Below, piece by piece: positions 1 to 7,974 of a DNA stretch of 64,000 nucleotides (its first letter is position 1; each line of letters begins with the position of its first letter). The stretch is from positions 1,550,001 through 1,614,000 of the forward strand of contig NZ_CP048649.1 in the NCBI RefSeq assembly GCF_010669305.1, given 5' to 3'. The notes under the pieces were generated by a model. It searched no databases and was not told the DNA's origin. It saw only the letters and a list, made by a program, of their open reading frames with translations. This DNA is from Aminipila butyrica. Lineage in GTDB: Bacteria > Bacillota > Clostridia > Peptostreptococcales > Anaerovoracaceae. The translations under genes were made by a program, and so were the position numbers.

Positions 1-1103
1 AGGCAGAAGCTTTCCTGCCCTATGCGGCGATTGCTACGGTGGCCGACGTCATGGATCTTCGTGATGAAAATCGGGCTATTGTGAAAAAAGGGTTAGAAGC
101 AATTAATAGCTTGATCGGCGGCGAAGGTGCTGCACATTTGGGTTTACGTCAGTTGATTGAGGCAAACGGTATTGAAAACGTTACTTCCTATAGCATCGGG
201 TTTGTGTTGGGGCCTTGCTTGAATGCCAGCGGGCGGCTGGAGACAGCAGACATGGCTATTCGGCTGTTGGAAGCACAGGAACAGGCGGAGGCTCGGCAGT
301 TGGCTATTCACTTAAAAGAATTGAATAAGGAGCGGAAGGGCATGACCGAGGATGGTATCCGTCAGGCGCTGGAGATTATTCAGCAGCAAAAGATGGAGGA
401 AGACAAGGTTTTAGTTCTCAAGCTAGAGGCGGTTCACGAAAGTATTGTGGGAATTATCGCTGGGCGAATCAAAGAGCGGTATACCAGACCGGTCTTGGTG
501 CTTACCCAGGCAGAGGATGGGCTGAAAGGTTCTGGACGTTCCGTTGAAAGCTACAATATTTTTGAAAAGGTCAGCCAGTGCAAGGATTTGCTGGAGCACT
601 TCGGCGGTCATCCTATGGCTTGTGGTCTCTCCATGAAAGAGGAAAATTTATCTGAGCTCCGGCAGCGGCTAAATCAGGAGTGCGGGCTGACGAAGGAGGA
701 TTTGGTGGCTCAGGTACGGCTGGATGCTCAGGTAGATCTGGCTTATTTTACGGAAGAAATTATCCGCGGGCTGGAGATTATGGAGCCTTTTGGTAAAGGC
801 AATGGGAAGCCTCTCTTTGGAGAAAAGGAGGTCAGCATCCGTCGGCTTGCTTATATAGGAAAGGAAAATAATTACCTGCGGTTAAATCTGTCAGGAAAGG
901 ATTCAAGGGATAAAAAGGCTTTGTACTTTGGAGATGGGCAAGGTTTGGTGGCTTATCTTCAGGAGAAATATGGAGAAGAAGAGGTGCAAAAGGCGTTTCA
1001 AGGAGAGCCAAACCAGATACAACTGATGATTGCTTATTATCCGCAGATTAACGTGTACAACGGAAGTTCATCTATACAGTTCATCATCAGCCATTATCGG
1101 TAA
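1..1103 (+). CDS. recJ: Single-stranded-DNA exonuclease RecJ, C-terminal part (5' end outside window)
   Basis: The reading frame is already open at base 3, so the gene begins before the window. RecJ is a 5'-3' single-strand DNA exonuclease used in recombination and mismatch or base-excision repair. The visible part begins with the end of the DHH domain (LPYAAIATVADVM). It continues with the DHHA1 domain, including the family signature HFGGHPMACG near base 600, and ends in an OB-like region that binds DNA. The catalytic DHH motifs must lie upstream and cannot be checked. The stop at 1101-1103 is followed by about 180 bases before the next gene, with no clear terminator. Assignment is confident from the DHHA1 GGH motif and the co-linear order. 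Confidence 0.93.
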   Translation, partial: AEAFLPYAAIATVADVMDLRDENRAIVKKGLEAINSLIGGEGAAHLGLRQLIEANGIENVTSYSIGFVLGPCLNASGRLETADMAIRLLEAQEQAEARQLAIHLKELNKERKGMTEDGIRQALEIIQQQKMEEDKVLVLKLEAVHESIVGIIAGRIKERYTRPVLVLTQAEDGLKGSGRSVESYNIFEKVSQCKDLLEHFGGHPMACGLSMKEENLSELRQRLNQECGLTKEDLVAQVRLDAQVDLAYFTEEIIRGLEIMEPFGKGNGKPLFGEKEVSIRRLAYIGKENNYLRLNLSGKDSRDKKALYFGDGQGLVAYLQEKYGEEEVQKAFQGEPNQIQLMIAYYPQINVYNGSSSIQFIISHYR

Positions 1104-1209
1104 GCGTAAAAATTTGCTTGTAAAAGGGTAAAAATCCGGCGGCCACCTATAGGATTCTTGTTCAGAATAGTCTGAGGGATAGGTTTTAGAGAAGCGGTAA
1201 AAAATAAAC

Positions 1210-1238
1210 TTGACAAATAACTGCTGGGGGTGTAATAT
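1210..1238 (+). promoter_or_regulatory. Sigma-A-type promoter for the LysR gene
   Basis: TTGACA at 1210-1215 and TAATAT at 1233-1238 are separated by 17 bases, a near-consensus vegetative promoter 47 bases before the LysR start codon. An inverted repeat, ATTCT(5)AGAAT at 1154-1168, lies upstream and could bind the LysR protein itself; that part is inference. Confidence 0.7.
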
Positions 1239-1284
1239 CACATAAAACCTACGGGAATACTATGATAAAGAAAGGTAGAGGGTT

Positions 1285-2193
1285 ATGACACTCCAACAGA
1301 TGAAATACGCCATCGAGATTGCCAATAAAGGATCCATCAACTTGGCAGCCAAATCCCTGTTTATCTCTCAGCCCAGCTTGTCCGGCACCATCAAAGAGCT
1401 GGAGGATGAAATTGGCATTGATATTTTTTTGCGAACCAACCGGGGCATCACCATCACCCCAGAGGGCAGTGAATTTTTAGGTTATGCTAGGCAGGTGGTG
1501 GAACAGTACAGCCTGATGGAAGAACAGTACATTGAGAAAAAAGTGCGTAAGAAATATTTCAGTGTCTCTACCCAACACTATTCTTTTGCAGTGAAAGCCT
1601 TCGTGGAAATGGTCAAGGAACTGGGTATGGAGCAGTATGAATTTGCCGTCCATGAGACTAGAACCCATGAGGTTATCAATGATGTGAAGATCTTTAAGAG
1701 TGAGGTGGGCATTCTCTACCTGGACGATTTTAATGAAAAGGTCCTGCGAAAGCTGTTGAATGAGAGCGAGCTGGAATTTATCGAACTCTTCCCTTGCAGC
1801 ACCTATGTGTACTTGTGGAAAGGACATCCCTTGGCTTCGCAGCAGCTTATCTCCATGGAGGAACTGGAACCGTATCCTTGCTTGTCCTTTGACCAGGGGG
1901 AAAAGAATTCTTTTTACTTTGCGGAGGAAGTGCTGAGCACGCACGAATATAAGCGGATTATCAAGGCCAACGATCGAGCTACCATGCTGAATCTGATGGT
2001 GGGCCTCAACGGATATACCTTGTGTTCTGGCCTTATCTGTGAGGAACTAAACGGCAGTGACTATCAGGCAGTAAAGCTGGATTCCGACGAAATCATGCAC
2101 ATCGGCTACATCAAACACAAACGAATCCCGCTGAGTACAGAGGGCAAGAAGTATTTGGAGAAGCTGTTAAAGTATCAGGATTTAGTGCTGTAA
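1285..2193 (+). CDS. LysR-family transcriptional regulator
   Basis: A 302-residue LysR-type regulator. The N-terminal winged helix-turn-helix covers residues 1-60 (AAKSLFISQPSLSGTIKELE) and is followed by the linker helix and a periplasmic-binding-protein-like effector domain (about 90-295). The ATG at 1285 has an upstream purine-rich site (AAAGAAAGG, AGAGGG). It is transcribed in the same direction as the O-acetylhomoserine sulfhydrylase gene. Between them lies a near-perfect palindrome placed where LysR activators bind, so it probably controls methionine/cysteine synthesis in response to a sulfur metabolite. The effector cannot be read from the sequence. CysL/CytR-like names would be guesses, so no symbol is given. 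Confidence 0.9.
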   Translation: MTLQQMKYAIEIANKGSINLAAKSLFISQPSLSGTIKELEDEIGIDIFLRTNRGITITPEGSEFLGYARQVVEQYSLMEEQYIEKKVRKKYFSVSTQHYSFAVKAFVEMVKELGMEQYEFAVHETRTHEVINDVKIFKSEVGILYLDDFNEKVLRKLLNESELEFIELFPCSTYVYLWKGHPLASQQLISMEELEPYPCLSFDQGEKNSFYFAEEVLSTHEYKRIIKANDRATMLNLMVGLNGYTLCSGLICEELNGSDYQAVKLDSDEIMHIGYIKHKRIPLSTEGKKYLEKLLKYQDLVL

Positions 2194-2305
2194 AATTTGA
2201 ATTAAATAGACTTGAAACAGGAGATAAGCTTCTTTTTGCAGGCAGACGTCAAAAAATTACTGGCAGCCGCAAGAGGAAGTTTGTTTTTTATCTTGTATTA
2301 ATTCG

Positions 2306-2326
2306 GTTATAGGTTAAACTTATAAC
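2306..2326. promoter_or_regulatory. Palindromic operator, probable LysR-type activator site
   Basis: The half-sites GTTATA (2306-2311) and TATAAC (2321-2326) enclose GTT-A-AAC, giving a 21-base dyad with only one mismatched pair besides the central base. Its centre is about 66 bases upstream of the start expected from the promoter at 2346-2375. This is the usual location of the primary binding site of LysR-family activators. Binding by the product of the gene at 1285-2193 is inferred. Confidence 0.6.
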
Positions 2327-2345
2327 AGGCTGTATGTTATCCGTA

Positions 2346-2375
2346 TTAACACTATTGTTGCAGATGCGCTATAAT
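2346..2375 (+). promoter_or_regulatory. Promoter for the sulfhydrylase transcript
   Basis: TTAACA at 2346-2351 and TATAAT at 2370-2375 are 18 bases apart. The strong -10 and imperfect -35 suit activation by the LysR protein. The transcript would begin near 2382 and include the short ORF at 2418-2492 before the sulfhydrylase gene. Confidence 0.6.
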
Positions 2376-2417
2376 AAGAATTACAAAGAGCAAAGAACAT
2401 GCGGAGGTGAAAAGAAG

Positions 2418-2492
2418 ATGGTTGTACGAGTAAAACCAAGACAGATTACCATCGAAGATAGACGAATGTGCGATGGGGAAGATAGAAGCTAG
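2418..2492 (+). CDS. Candidate 24-residue leader peptide upstream of O-acetylhomoserine sulfhydrylase
   Basis: ATG at 2418 follows a strong GGAGGTG (2403-2409) at 8-base spacing and opens a 24-codon frame that ends at TAG 2490-2492. The product begins MVVRVKPRQITIEDRR and contains single internal Met and Cys codons side by side (M-C-D-G). It is the only well-placed translation start between the promoter and the sulfhydrylase gene 93 bases downstream. I do not see a clear terminator/antiterminator pair, so classical attenuation is not demonstrated. It may be a regulatory uORF, a small protein, or chance. Confidence 0.4.
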   Translation: MVVRVKPRQITIEDRRMCDGEDRS

Positions 2493-2585
2493 AAAAAGGC
2501 AAAGCCGTTGAAGAAAAGTTCATTCGATAATAAAGTAAATATTTAATAACGCAATAAAGAAAGATTGAAAAGAGAGGTAATAATC

Positions 2586-3893
2586 ATGAGTAAGAAGACA
2601 AGAGAAAATCGTAATTTTAAGTTTGAAACACTACAGCTGCACGTTGGACAAGAGAGTGCTGATCCGGTAACGGATGCCAGAGCTGTACCGATTTATCAGA
2701 CATCCTCCTATGTATTCCATAACAGCCAGCATGCAGCAGACCGGTTTGGACTGCGGGATCCAGGTAATATCTACGGGCGGCTGACAAATCCTACCGAAGA
2801 CGTATTCGAAAGACGAATTGCAGCCTTGGAAGGCGGCGTAGCCGCACTGGCTGTGGCTTCCGGTGCCGCTGCTGTTACTTATGCTATTGAAAACATCGCT
2901 CAGGTTGGCGACCACGTGGTGGCGGCTAAGAACATCTACGGCGGAACCTTCAACCTTTTGGAGCACACCATCAAACAGTACGGTGTGGAAGCTACTTTTG
3001 TAGATCCTTTCAACGAAGAGGAGATTAACGGGGCGATTCAGGAAAATACAAAATTGATTTTCATTGAAACCTTAGGCAATCCGAATTCCGACGTGGTAGA
3101 TATAGAAAAGATTGCGGCCATTGCCCATAACCATAAAATTCCGTTGGTAGTAGACAATACTTTTGCTACGCCATATCTGGTGAGACCAATTGAATATGGT
3201 GCGGATATTGTGGTTCACTCTGCTACCAAATTCATCGGTGGACACGGTACCACCATCGGCGGTGTCATCGTCGACAGCGGCAAGTTTGACTGGGAAGCCA
3301 GCGGCAAATTTCCATCTTTGACTGAACCAAACCCAAGTTACCACGGTATCAGCTTCACGAAGGCTGTTGGCGCAGCTGCTTACGTGACCAAAATTCGGGC
3401 TATCCTGCTGCGGGATACAGGAGCTACCTTGTCTCCATTCCACGCATTCCTTTTCCTTCAGGGATTGGAAACCCTATCTCTGCGAGTAGAGCGGCACGTG
3501 GAAAATGCGCTTAAAGTAGTGGAATACTTGAGCAAACACCCACAAGTAGAAAAGGTAAATCATCCAGCGGCAACGGAAGACGCAGAGCAGAAAGCTCTCT
3601 ACAGCAAGTACTTCCCAAATGGCGGCGGGTCCATCTTTACCTTTGAAATCAAGGGTGATGATCAGAAAGCAAAAGATTTCATCGATCAGCTGGAGCTGTT
3701 CTCCCTGCTGGCCAATGTTGCTGATGTGAAGTCTTTAGTTATCCATCCAGCTTCCACCACCCATTCTCAGATGACCGAGGAAGAGCTGCAAGGCTCTGGC
3801 ATTAAGCCTAACACGGTTAGACTGTCCATCGGAACAGAGAATATCCAGGATATTCTGGAGGACTTGGAAGAAGCATTCAAGGCTATTCAATAA
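2586..3893 (+). CDS. metY: O-acetylhomoserine (thiol)-lyase / sulfhydrylase, PLP-dependent
   Basis: Converts O-acetyl-L-homoserine and sulfide (or methanethiol) to homocysteine (or methionine), a cytosolic step of methionine synthesis. It is 435 residues long, typical of the long MetY branch of the Cys/Met PLP-dependent enzymes (gamma-synthases are near 380). The PLP-lysine region VVHSATKFIGGHGTTIGG lies around residues 207-224, and the N-terminal NIYGRLTNPT and C-terminal RLSIGTENI motifs are present. The start was set at ATG 2586 because AGAGAGG (2570-2576) precedes it; an in-frame upstream start at 2565 lacks a site. The gene is monocistronic, closed by the terminator at 3926-3979. The LysR gene and dyad upstream suggest sulfur-responsive control. 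Confidence 0.93.
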   Translation: MSKKTRENRNFKFETLQLHVGQESADPVTDARAVPIYQTSSYVFHNSQHAADRFGLRDPGNIYGRLTNPTEDVFERRIAALEGGVAALAVASGAAAVTYAIENIAQVGDHVVAAKNIYGGTFNLLEHTIKQYGVEATFVDPFNEEEINGAIQENTKLIFIETLGNPNSDVVDIEKIAAIAHNHKIPLVVDNTFATPYLVRPIEYGADIVVHSATKFIGGHGTTIGGVIVDSGKFDWEASGKFPSLTEPNPSYHGISFTKAVGAAAYVTKIRAILLRDTGATLSPFHAFLFLQGLETLSLRVERHVENALKVVEYLSKHPQVEKVNHPAATEDAEQKALYSKYFPNGGGSIFTFEIKGDDQKAKDFIDQLELFSLLANVADVKSLVIHPASTTHSQMTEEELQGSGIKPNTVRLSIGTENIQDILEDLEEAFKAIQ

Positions 3894-3925
3894 GCTCAGC
3901 AGAATAAAATAAAGCGAAATCGTTA

Positions 3926-3979
3926 AAACTGCATCAGGTGGAATCTCTGAAAAGAGAGGCCGTCTGATGCAGTTTTTTT
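3926..3979 (+). terminator. Rho-independent terminator after metY
   Basis: AAACTGCATCAG (3926-3937) pairs perfectly with CTGATGCAGTTT (3964-3975). An inner hairpin is formed by TCTCT and AGAGA, and a T-run follows. The remaining 200 bases to the next gene show no further convincing structure. Confidence 0.9.
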
Positions 3980-4186
3980 GTGGTATTTCATGGACGGGCA
4001 GTAGGAAATTTATGCGGGGTTTATGGTAAAAAGTTTGTATTTATGGTATGATAAATCTATTGAATTACCCAGCGTAGCTGTTTTATTTGATAGGGTAACG
4101 CTCGAATGAGGACTGGCGATTGCCATGGAGCGGTAGAACTGGCAAGATTTTAATGGACCTTATATAAAAAGAAGAGTGGAGGCAAT

Positions 4187-5365
4187 ATGGTGCAAATTAA
4201 AAAGAGGAATCTAATTATTGTAGTGGTGGTGGCCGCGCTGCTGGGAGGTGGACTTACCTTTGCTGGCATGACCTGGCTGCCAGATAGCGTACGCATAAGC
4301 AAGGCGGACTATGGGGACTATCAGACGATGGTCAAACGATATGGGAAGGTGGAAGCCCTCTACGAAACCTTGAACAAATATTATTACCAGGATTTGGATC
4401 AAGATAAATTGGTACAGGGCATGTTATATGGACTTTTTGAGGGGACGGGAGATCCGTATACTAACTACATGTCCAAGGAGGAATATGACAATCTGATGAT
4501 CAAGACCACCGGTCAGCTGGAGGGCATTGGTGTTACCGTAGGGGCTAACAGCGACGGCTATATCGTCGTGGTATCTACCATAAAGGACAGTCCGGCAGAA
4601 CGGGCGGGTCTCCAGTCCGGGGATTTAATTACTAAAGTGGATGGAACAGCCTACAAAGGCTCTCAGCTGGATACGGCGGTGGCCAACATGCGGGGAGAGG
4701 CCGGATCTAAAGTTCAGGTCACTTATGTACGGAACGGTAAGAGCCTCAGTGCAGATTTAACTAGGGCCAGCATCAAGCTGGAATCGGTCTATGCGGAAAC
4801 GCTGGACAGCGGACTGGGCTATATTTACATTAGTAATTTTGAGACCAATACGCCAGAAGAGTTTGAAAAAGAATTGCGAAATTTTGAGGTTAAAGGCGTG
4901 AAGGGATTGATTATCGATTTGCGGGATAACGGCGGCGGAGTAGTGGAAAGCGGCATCAAGGTAGCCGATTACCTGCTGGACGAAGGCGTGCTGGCCTATA
5001 TGGAAGGCAAGGCCCAGGAACGGACAGACATGAAGACTACCGAAGGGAAGACGGCTTTGCCTTATGTACTGCTTATCAATGGAGGTACAGCCAGCACCTC
5101 AGAAATATTGGCAGCGGGTATCAAGGATAATAAGGGTGGGGCCATCGTCGGCACCACATCTTTTGGAAAAGGCGTTATCCAGTCTATGCTGCCGCTCAAA
5201 GGCGGAGATGCGGTGAAAATTACGATTGCCCAGTACTTCTCTCCAAAAGGAACGGTGATTCAAGGCGTAGGGGTAGAACCAGATTATGTGGTCGAATTGC
5301 CGGAGGGGAGCAAGACCGATATTCAACTGAATAAAGCGGTAGAATTGCTTACGAAAGGCTTGTAA
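4187..5365 (+). CDS. S41-family C-terminal processing peptidase (CtpA/CtpB-like)
   Basis: A membrane-anchored serine protease of 392 residues. One N-terminal transmembrane segment (about 8-28) is followed by a helical region, a PDZ domain (about 105-185, GIGVTVGANSDGYIVV then SPAERAGLQSGDLI) and the S41 catalytic domain (about 200-385). The Ser/Lys dyad is visible as GGTASTSEILA and, 25 residues on, FGKGVIQ. Such enzymes cut outer-face or periplasm-equivalent proteins at C-terminal tails; in spore formers CtpB acts in sigma-K activation. ATG 4187 follows GTGGAGG. It stands alone between two intergenic regions, and the substrate cannot be predicted from context. Confidence 0.92.
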   Translation: MVQIKKRNLIIVVVVAALLGGGLTFAGMTWLPDSVRISKADYGDYQTMVKRYGKVEALYETLNKYYYQDLDQDKLVQGMLYGLFEGTGDPYTNYMSKEEYDNLMIKTTGQLEGIGVTVGANSDGYIVVVSTIKDSPAERAGLQSGDLITKVDGTAYKGSQLDTAVANMRGEAGSKVQVTYVRNGKSLSADLTRASIKLESVYAETLDSGLGYIYISNFETNTPEEFEKELRNFEVKGVKGLIIDLRDNGGGVVESGIKVADYLLDEGVLAYMEGKAQERTDMKTTEGKTALPYVLLINGGTASTSEILAAGIKDNKGGAIVGTTSFGKGVIQSMLPLKGGDAVKITIAQYFSPKGTVIQGVGVEPDYVVELPEGSKTDIQLNKAVELLTKGL

Positions 5366-5466
5366 CCGGCATCGTTGCTGAAGGAAAGAAGTGGGAATGA
5401 AAAGGCCTTTTTAAGCACCTGAATCAAAGTAGACAAAAAATTACTCTTTCAAATAAGGTTTGTACA

Positions 5467-5494
5467 TTGTGGAAGTGCATTTTTTTGTTATAAT
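5467..5494 (+). promoter_or_regulatory. Possible promoter for the PocR sensor/regulator pair
   Basis: TTGTGG (5467-5472) and a perfect TATAAT (5489-5494) are 16 bases apart, 95 bases before the sensor start. The weak -35 makes the call tentative. Confidence 0.4.
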
Positions 5495-5588
5495 GGAAAC
5501 AGATATTAGACATATGGCTGTTATTGAAGGTATTTTTAGTCCTCCATACATTTTGGGCAAATAAGAAAAAATGAGTGAGGAGAGAACC

Positions 5589-6839
5589 ATGGAAAAGATT
5601 AATTCAATTTACGATATCGTAGATGCCGATGCGCTGCAAGAGATGCAGGACAATTTCGCAAAAGCTTTTGGCATGGGCTTCATATCCGTCGATTACAAAG
5701 GCAATCCCATTGGAGAGTACAGCGGCTTTTCAGAGTTCTGCTCCCGGGGCCGGGAGGATTCGGCGTTTAAGAACCTCTGCTATCAGTGCGACGCCCATGG
5801 TGGGCTTCATACAGCCATTACCGGAAAGCCTCACATATATATTTGTCATGCTGGACTTCTAGACTTCGCCATTCCCTTTATCTATGATGGAGAATACTAT
5901 GGGGCCATGATGGGAGGCCAGATTAGCACTTATTTTGAAGATGTCCGCATGGATAAAGGTCTGGAACGGGTCATCGAGCGAAAAGTGAACTGGGAGAAAA
6001 ATCCAGAGCTGGTAGAGAAGTATAAAAACGTATATAAGATGCCTTTTGACCGGATTGAGGCGGTGATGAATCTGATGTTTAATCACACGCAGCGGCTTTT
6101 AAAAGAAGGCAGCCATAAGCGAGCTCAAGAAGCCTTGGAAGTAAAAAATGCACAGATTTTAGAGGAGCGTTCCAGAAGAATTGAACTGGAAAAGAGCTTG
6201 CGGGAAAACCAGCAATTTTCGGCTGCGGCAGCACTAAAATCTGTCAACTTATTCTCTAGCCTCAACACCATTTCCAGATTAGCTTTTATTGAAGAAGCCA
6301 AGAGCACAGAAAACGCGGTTTATGTACTCTCCGACATGCTTCGTTACACCTCAGAAAAACGGGACAGTCAAGTGAGCACCGTAGGCGATGAACTGACCTA
6401 CGCAGAAAATTATTTGAAAATGCAGCGCATTCGACTGGAAGATCGGCTGAATTTTGAAATTGATTTGGATGAGGACTTTTATAATATCGCTTGTCCTTTC
6501 ATGATTCTTCAACCCATCGTGGAAAATGCTGTAGAATACGCCGTGCAGCCCAGGAAGGAAGGGGGAAATATAAAAATTAAGGGGGTACAGAGAGGAGAAG
6601 ATCTGATTATTTCCATTGAGGATGACGGAAACGGAATTTCCAAAGAGACGGTGGAGAACATTATGAATGAAGAGTTTTCCCTGCGGACAGAAGTGAACCG
6701 TTATGACCTACATAACATTAATAAACGGCTGACTGGCATCTTTGGAAAGAAATATAAACTAAAAATAGAAAACGTATCAGAAGGAATGGGCACAATAGTA
6801 CATTTGAAATTACCGGTAAGAAGTAATTTAGTAAAGTGA
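5589..6839 (+). CDS. PocR-domain sensor with degenerate LytS-type histidine kinase module
   Basis: 416 residues. The N-terminal PocR ligand-binding domain (about 1-175) carries the conserved Cys-rich pattern (FCSRGRED, LCYQCDAHG, YICHAGLLDFAIPF). It is followed by a coiled coil (about 175-210) and a His_kinase/HATPase module. PocR domains sense small organic compounds, and PocR controls pdu genes in enteric bacteria. In the kinase module the expected NPHFLFN phosphoacceptor block reads KSVNLFS, so Val219 (codon 6243-6245) replaces histidine. The N-box (QPIVENA) and DDGNG box remain, but the glycine-rich G2 box reads RYDLHNI. Phosphotransfer is therefore unlikely. ATG 5589 was chosen because GTGAGGAG precedes it, while ATG 5571 has no site. 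It is co-transcribed with the next gene. Confidence 0.88.
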   Translation: MEKINSIYDIVDADALQEMQDNFAKAFGMGFISVDYKGNPIGEYSGFSEFCSRGREDSAFKNLCYQCDAHGGLHTAITGKPHIYICHAGLLDFAIPFIYDGEYYGAMMGGQISTYFEDVRMDKGLERVIERKVNWEKNPELVEKYKNVYKMPFDRIEAVMNLMFNHTQRLLKEGSHKRAQEALEVKNAQILEERSRRIELEKSLRENQQFSAAAALKSVNLFSSLNTISRLAFIEEAKSTENAVYVLSDMLRYTSEKRDSQVSTVGDELTYAENYLKMQRIRLEDRLNFEIDLDEDFYNIACPFMILQPIVENAVEYAVQPRKEGGNIKIKGVQRGEDLIISIEDDGNGISKETVENIMNEEFSLRTEVNRYDLHNINKRLTGIFGKKYKLKIENVSEGMGTIVHLKLPVRSNLVK

Positions 6840-6874
6840 AGTTTGTGAGGTTTAGGCCTTTTGGAGGTATATGT

Positions 6875-7918
6875 ATGTGTAAAGTACTCGTAGTAGATAA
6901 TGATCGGATTGAAAGACATGTGACGCGGGAAGTTTTAAACAGGAGCTTTGATTCTATTGACTATGTTTTTGAAGCAGATGACAACGACGAGGCCCTAAGC
7001 GTGCTGGGGGAGAGCAAGATTGACCTGATTATCTCGAACATGGGGTATTCCAGCGTTAATTTAATGAAGATGACACATTTTGCTAAACATAAAAACCCTC
7101 GAACCGGCATTATCCTGACCACATCCAAAAGCGAAAGAGAAATTGCTCACGAAGTACTCAAATTAAAGGCTGACGGATATCTGCTAAAGCCTTTTAACCC
7201 CGATTTGCTTCTGTCCATCGCCAAACCTTACGTAGCAGAGAAAGCAGCGGAAAGTTACGAGCAGCAGAGGACAAAGACCGAGGATGCCTTAGCACAGCTG
7301 AAGGCGGGAATCCGTGACCACTTATACAAGCAGTGCATTGATGTGGCAAAAAAATACCTGGATGAAGTCTATGATGCTGGCGGCGATATGAATGAGCGAT
7401 GCCAGATGGTAGTCAGCTATCTGCAAGGGGTTACTGATATTTCTGCAGAGTACGATCTGGATATTCAGGATATGCTCCATACAGTTACGAGAGAAGTAAA
7501 ATTAAAATTTGACAAATACGGACTGCGGTACAACACGTATGTGCTCATTACAGACGTCATCACACAGCTGTTCGATGAATTAGATAAAGATTATTATTAT
7601 ACCGATGATGTGACCAAGGTTTTGAATTTTATCGACCGAAACATCAAAGGCGGCATCACCTTGGAAGAGGCAGCTGAACATGTAAATATGAGTTCCTGCT
7701 ATTTCAGCAAACTCTTTAAAAAAGCCACGAACGAAAACTTTATTACCTATGTTACCAACAGCCGTATCGAACTGGCTAAGGAAATGCTTCGGTATACCAC
7801 CATGCCGATTATTAACATTGCGTATGAGCTTTCCTATAATGAGACAAATTATTTCAGCAAAGCTTTTAAAAAGAAAGTCGGGAGCACTCCTACAGAATAC
7901 AGAGAACAATTTTTATAA
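6875..7918 (+). CDS. AraC-type response regulator with atypical receiver (phosphosite Asn)
   Basis: 347 residues. A receiver domain (about 1-115) precedes a helical middle region and a C-terminal AraC double helix-turn-helix (about 250-345, LEEAAEHVNMSSCYFSKLFK and NYFSKAFKKKVGSTPTEYR). In the receiver, the acidic pocket (VVDND), the Thr/Ser switch (ILTTS) and Lys (LLKPF) remain. The phosphoacceptor Asp is replaced by Asn55 (IISNMG, codon AAC at 7037-7039). It probably activates the microcompartment operon that starts 392 bases downstream. The start ATG 6875 follows GGAGG (6863-6867); the upstream frame to 6836 overlaps the sensor's stop and lacks a site. Pairing with a sensor that lost its His suggests phosphate-independent signalling. 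Confidence 0.88.
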   Translation: MCKVLVVDNDRIERHVTREVLNRSFDSIDYVFEADDNDEALSVLGESKIDLIISNMGYSSVNLMKMTHFAKHKNPRTGIILTTSKSEREIAHEVLKLKADGYLLKPFNPDLLLSIAKPYVAEKAAESYEQQRTKTEDALAQLKAGIRDHLYKQCIDVAKKYLDEVYDAGGDMNERCQMVVSYLQGVTDISAEYDLDIQDMLHTVTREVKLKFDKYGLRYNTYVLITDVITQLFDELDKDYYYTDDVTKVLNFIDRNIKGGITLEEAAEHVNMSSCYFSKLFKKATNENFITYVTNSRIELAKEMLRYTTMPIINIAYELSYNETNYFSKAFKKKVGSTPTEYREQFL

Positions 7919-7939
7919 CAGCTTTCTAACAAAAAAGAG

Positions 7940-7974
7940 CACGGTACTTTTAAGCTAGTACCGTGTCTTTTTTT
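7940..7974 (+). terminator. Terminator after the regulator gene
   Basis: CACGGTACT (7940-7948) pairs with AGTACCGTG (7957-7965) around an 8-base loop, followed by TCTTTTTTTG. It separates the regulator transcript from the microcompartment operon. Confidence 0.92.

Noticed and set aside
2194..2585. SAM (S-box) riboswitch before metY
   Set aside because: The conserved S-box kink-turn and core elements are not present. The region instead holds a dyad, a promoter and the short ORF.
5571..5588. Upstream ATG as start of the PocR sensor
   Set aside because: No ribosome binding site precedes 5571, whereas GTGAGGAG lies at good distance from ATG 5589.
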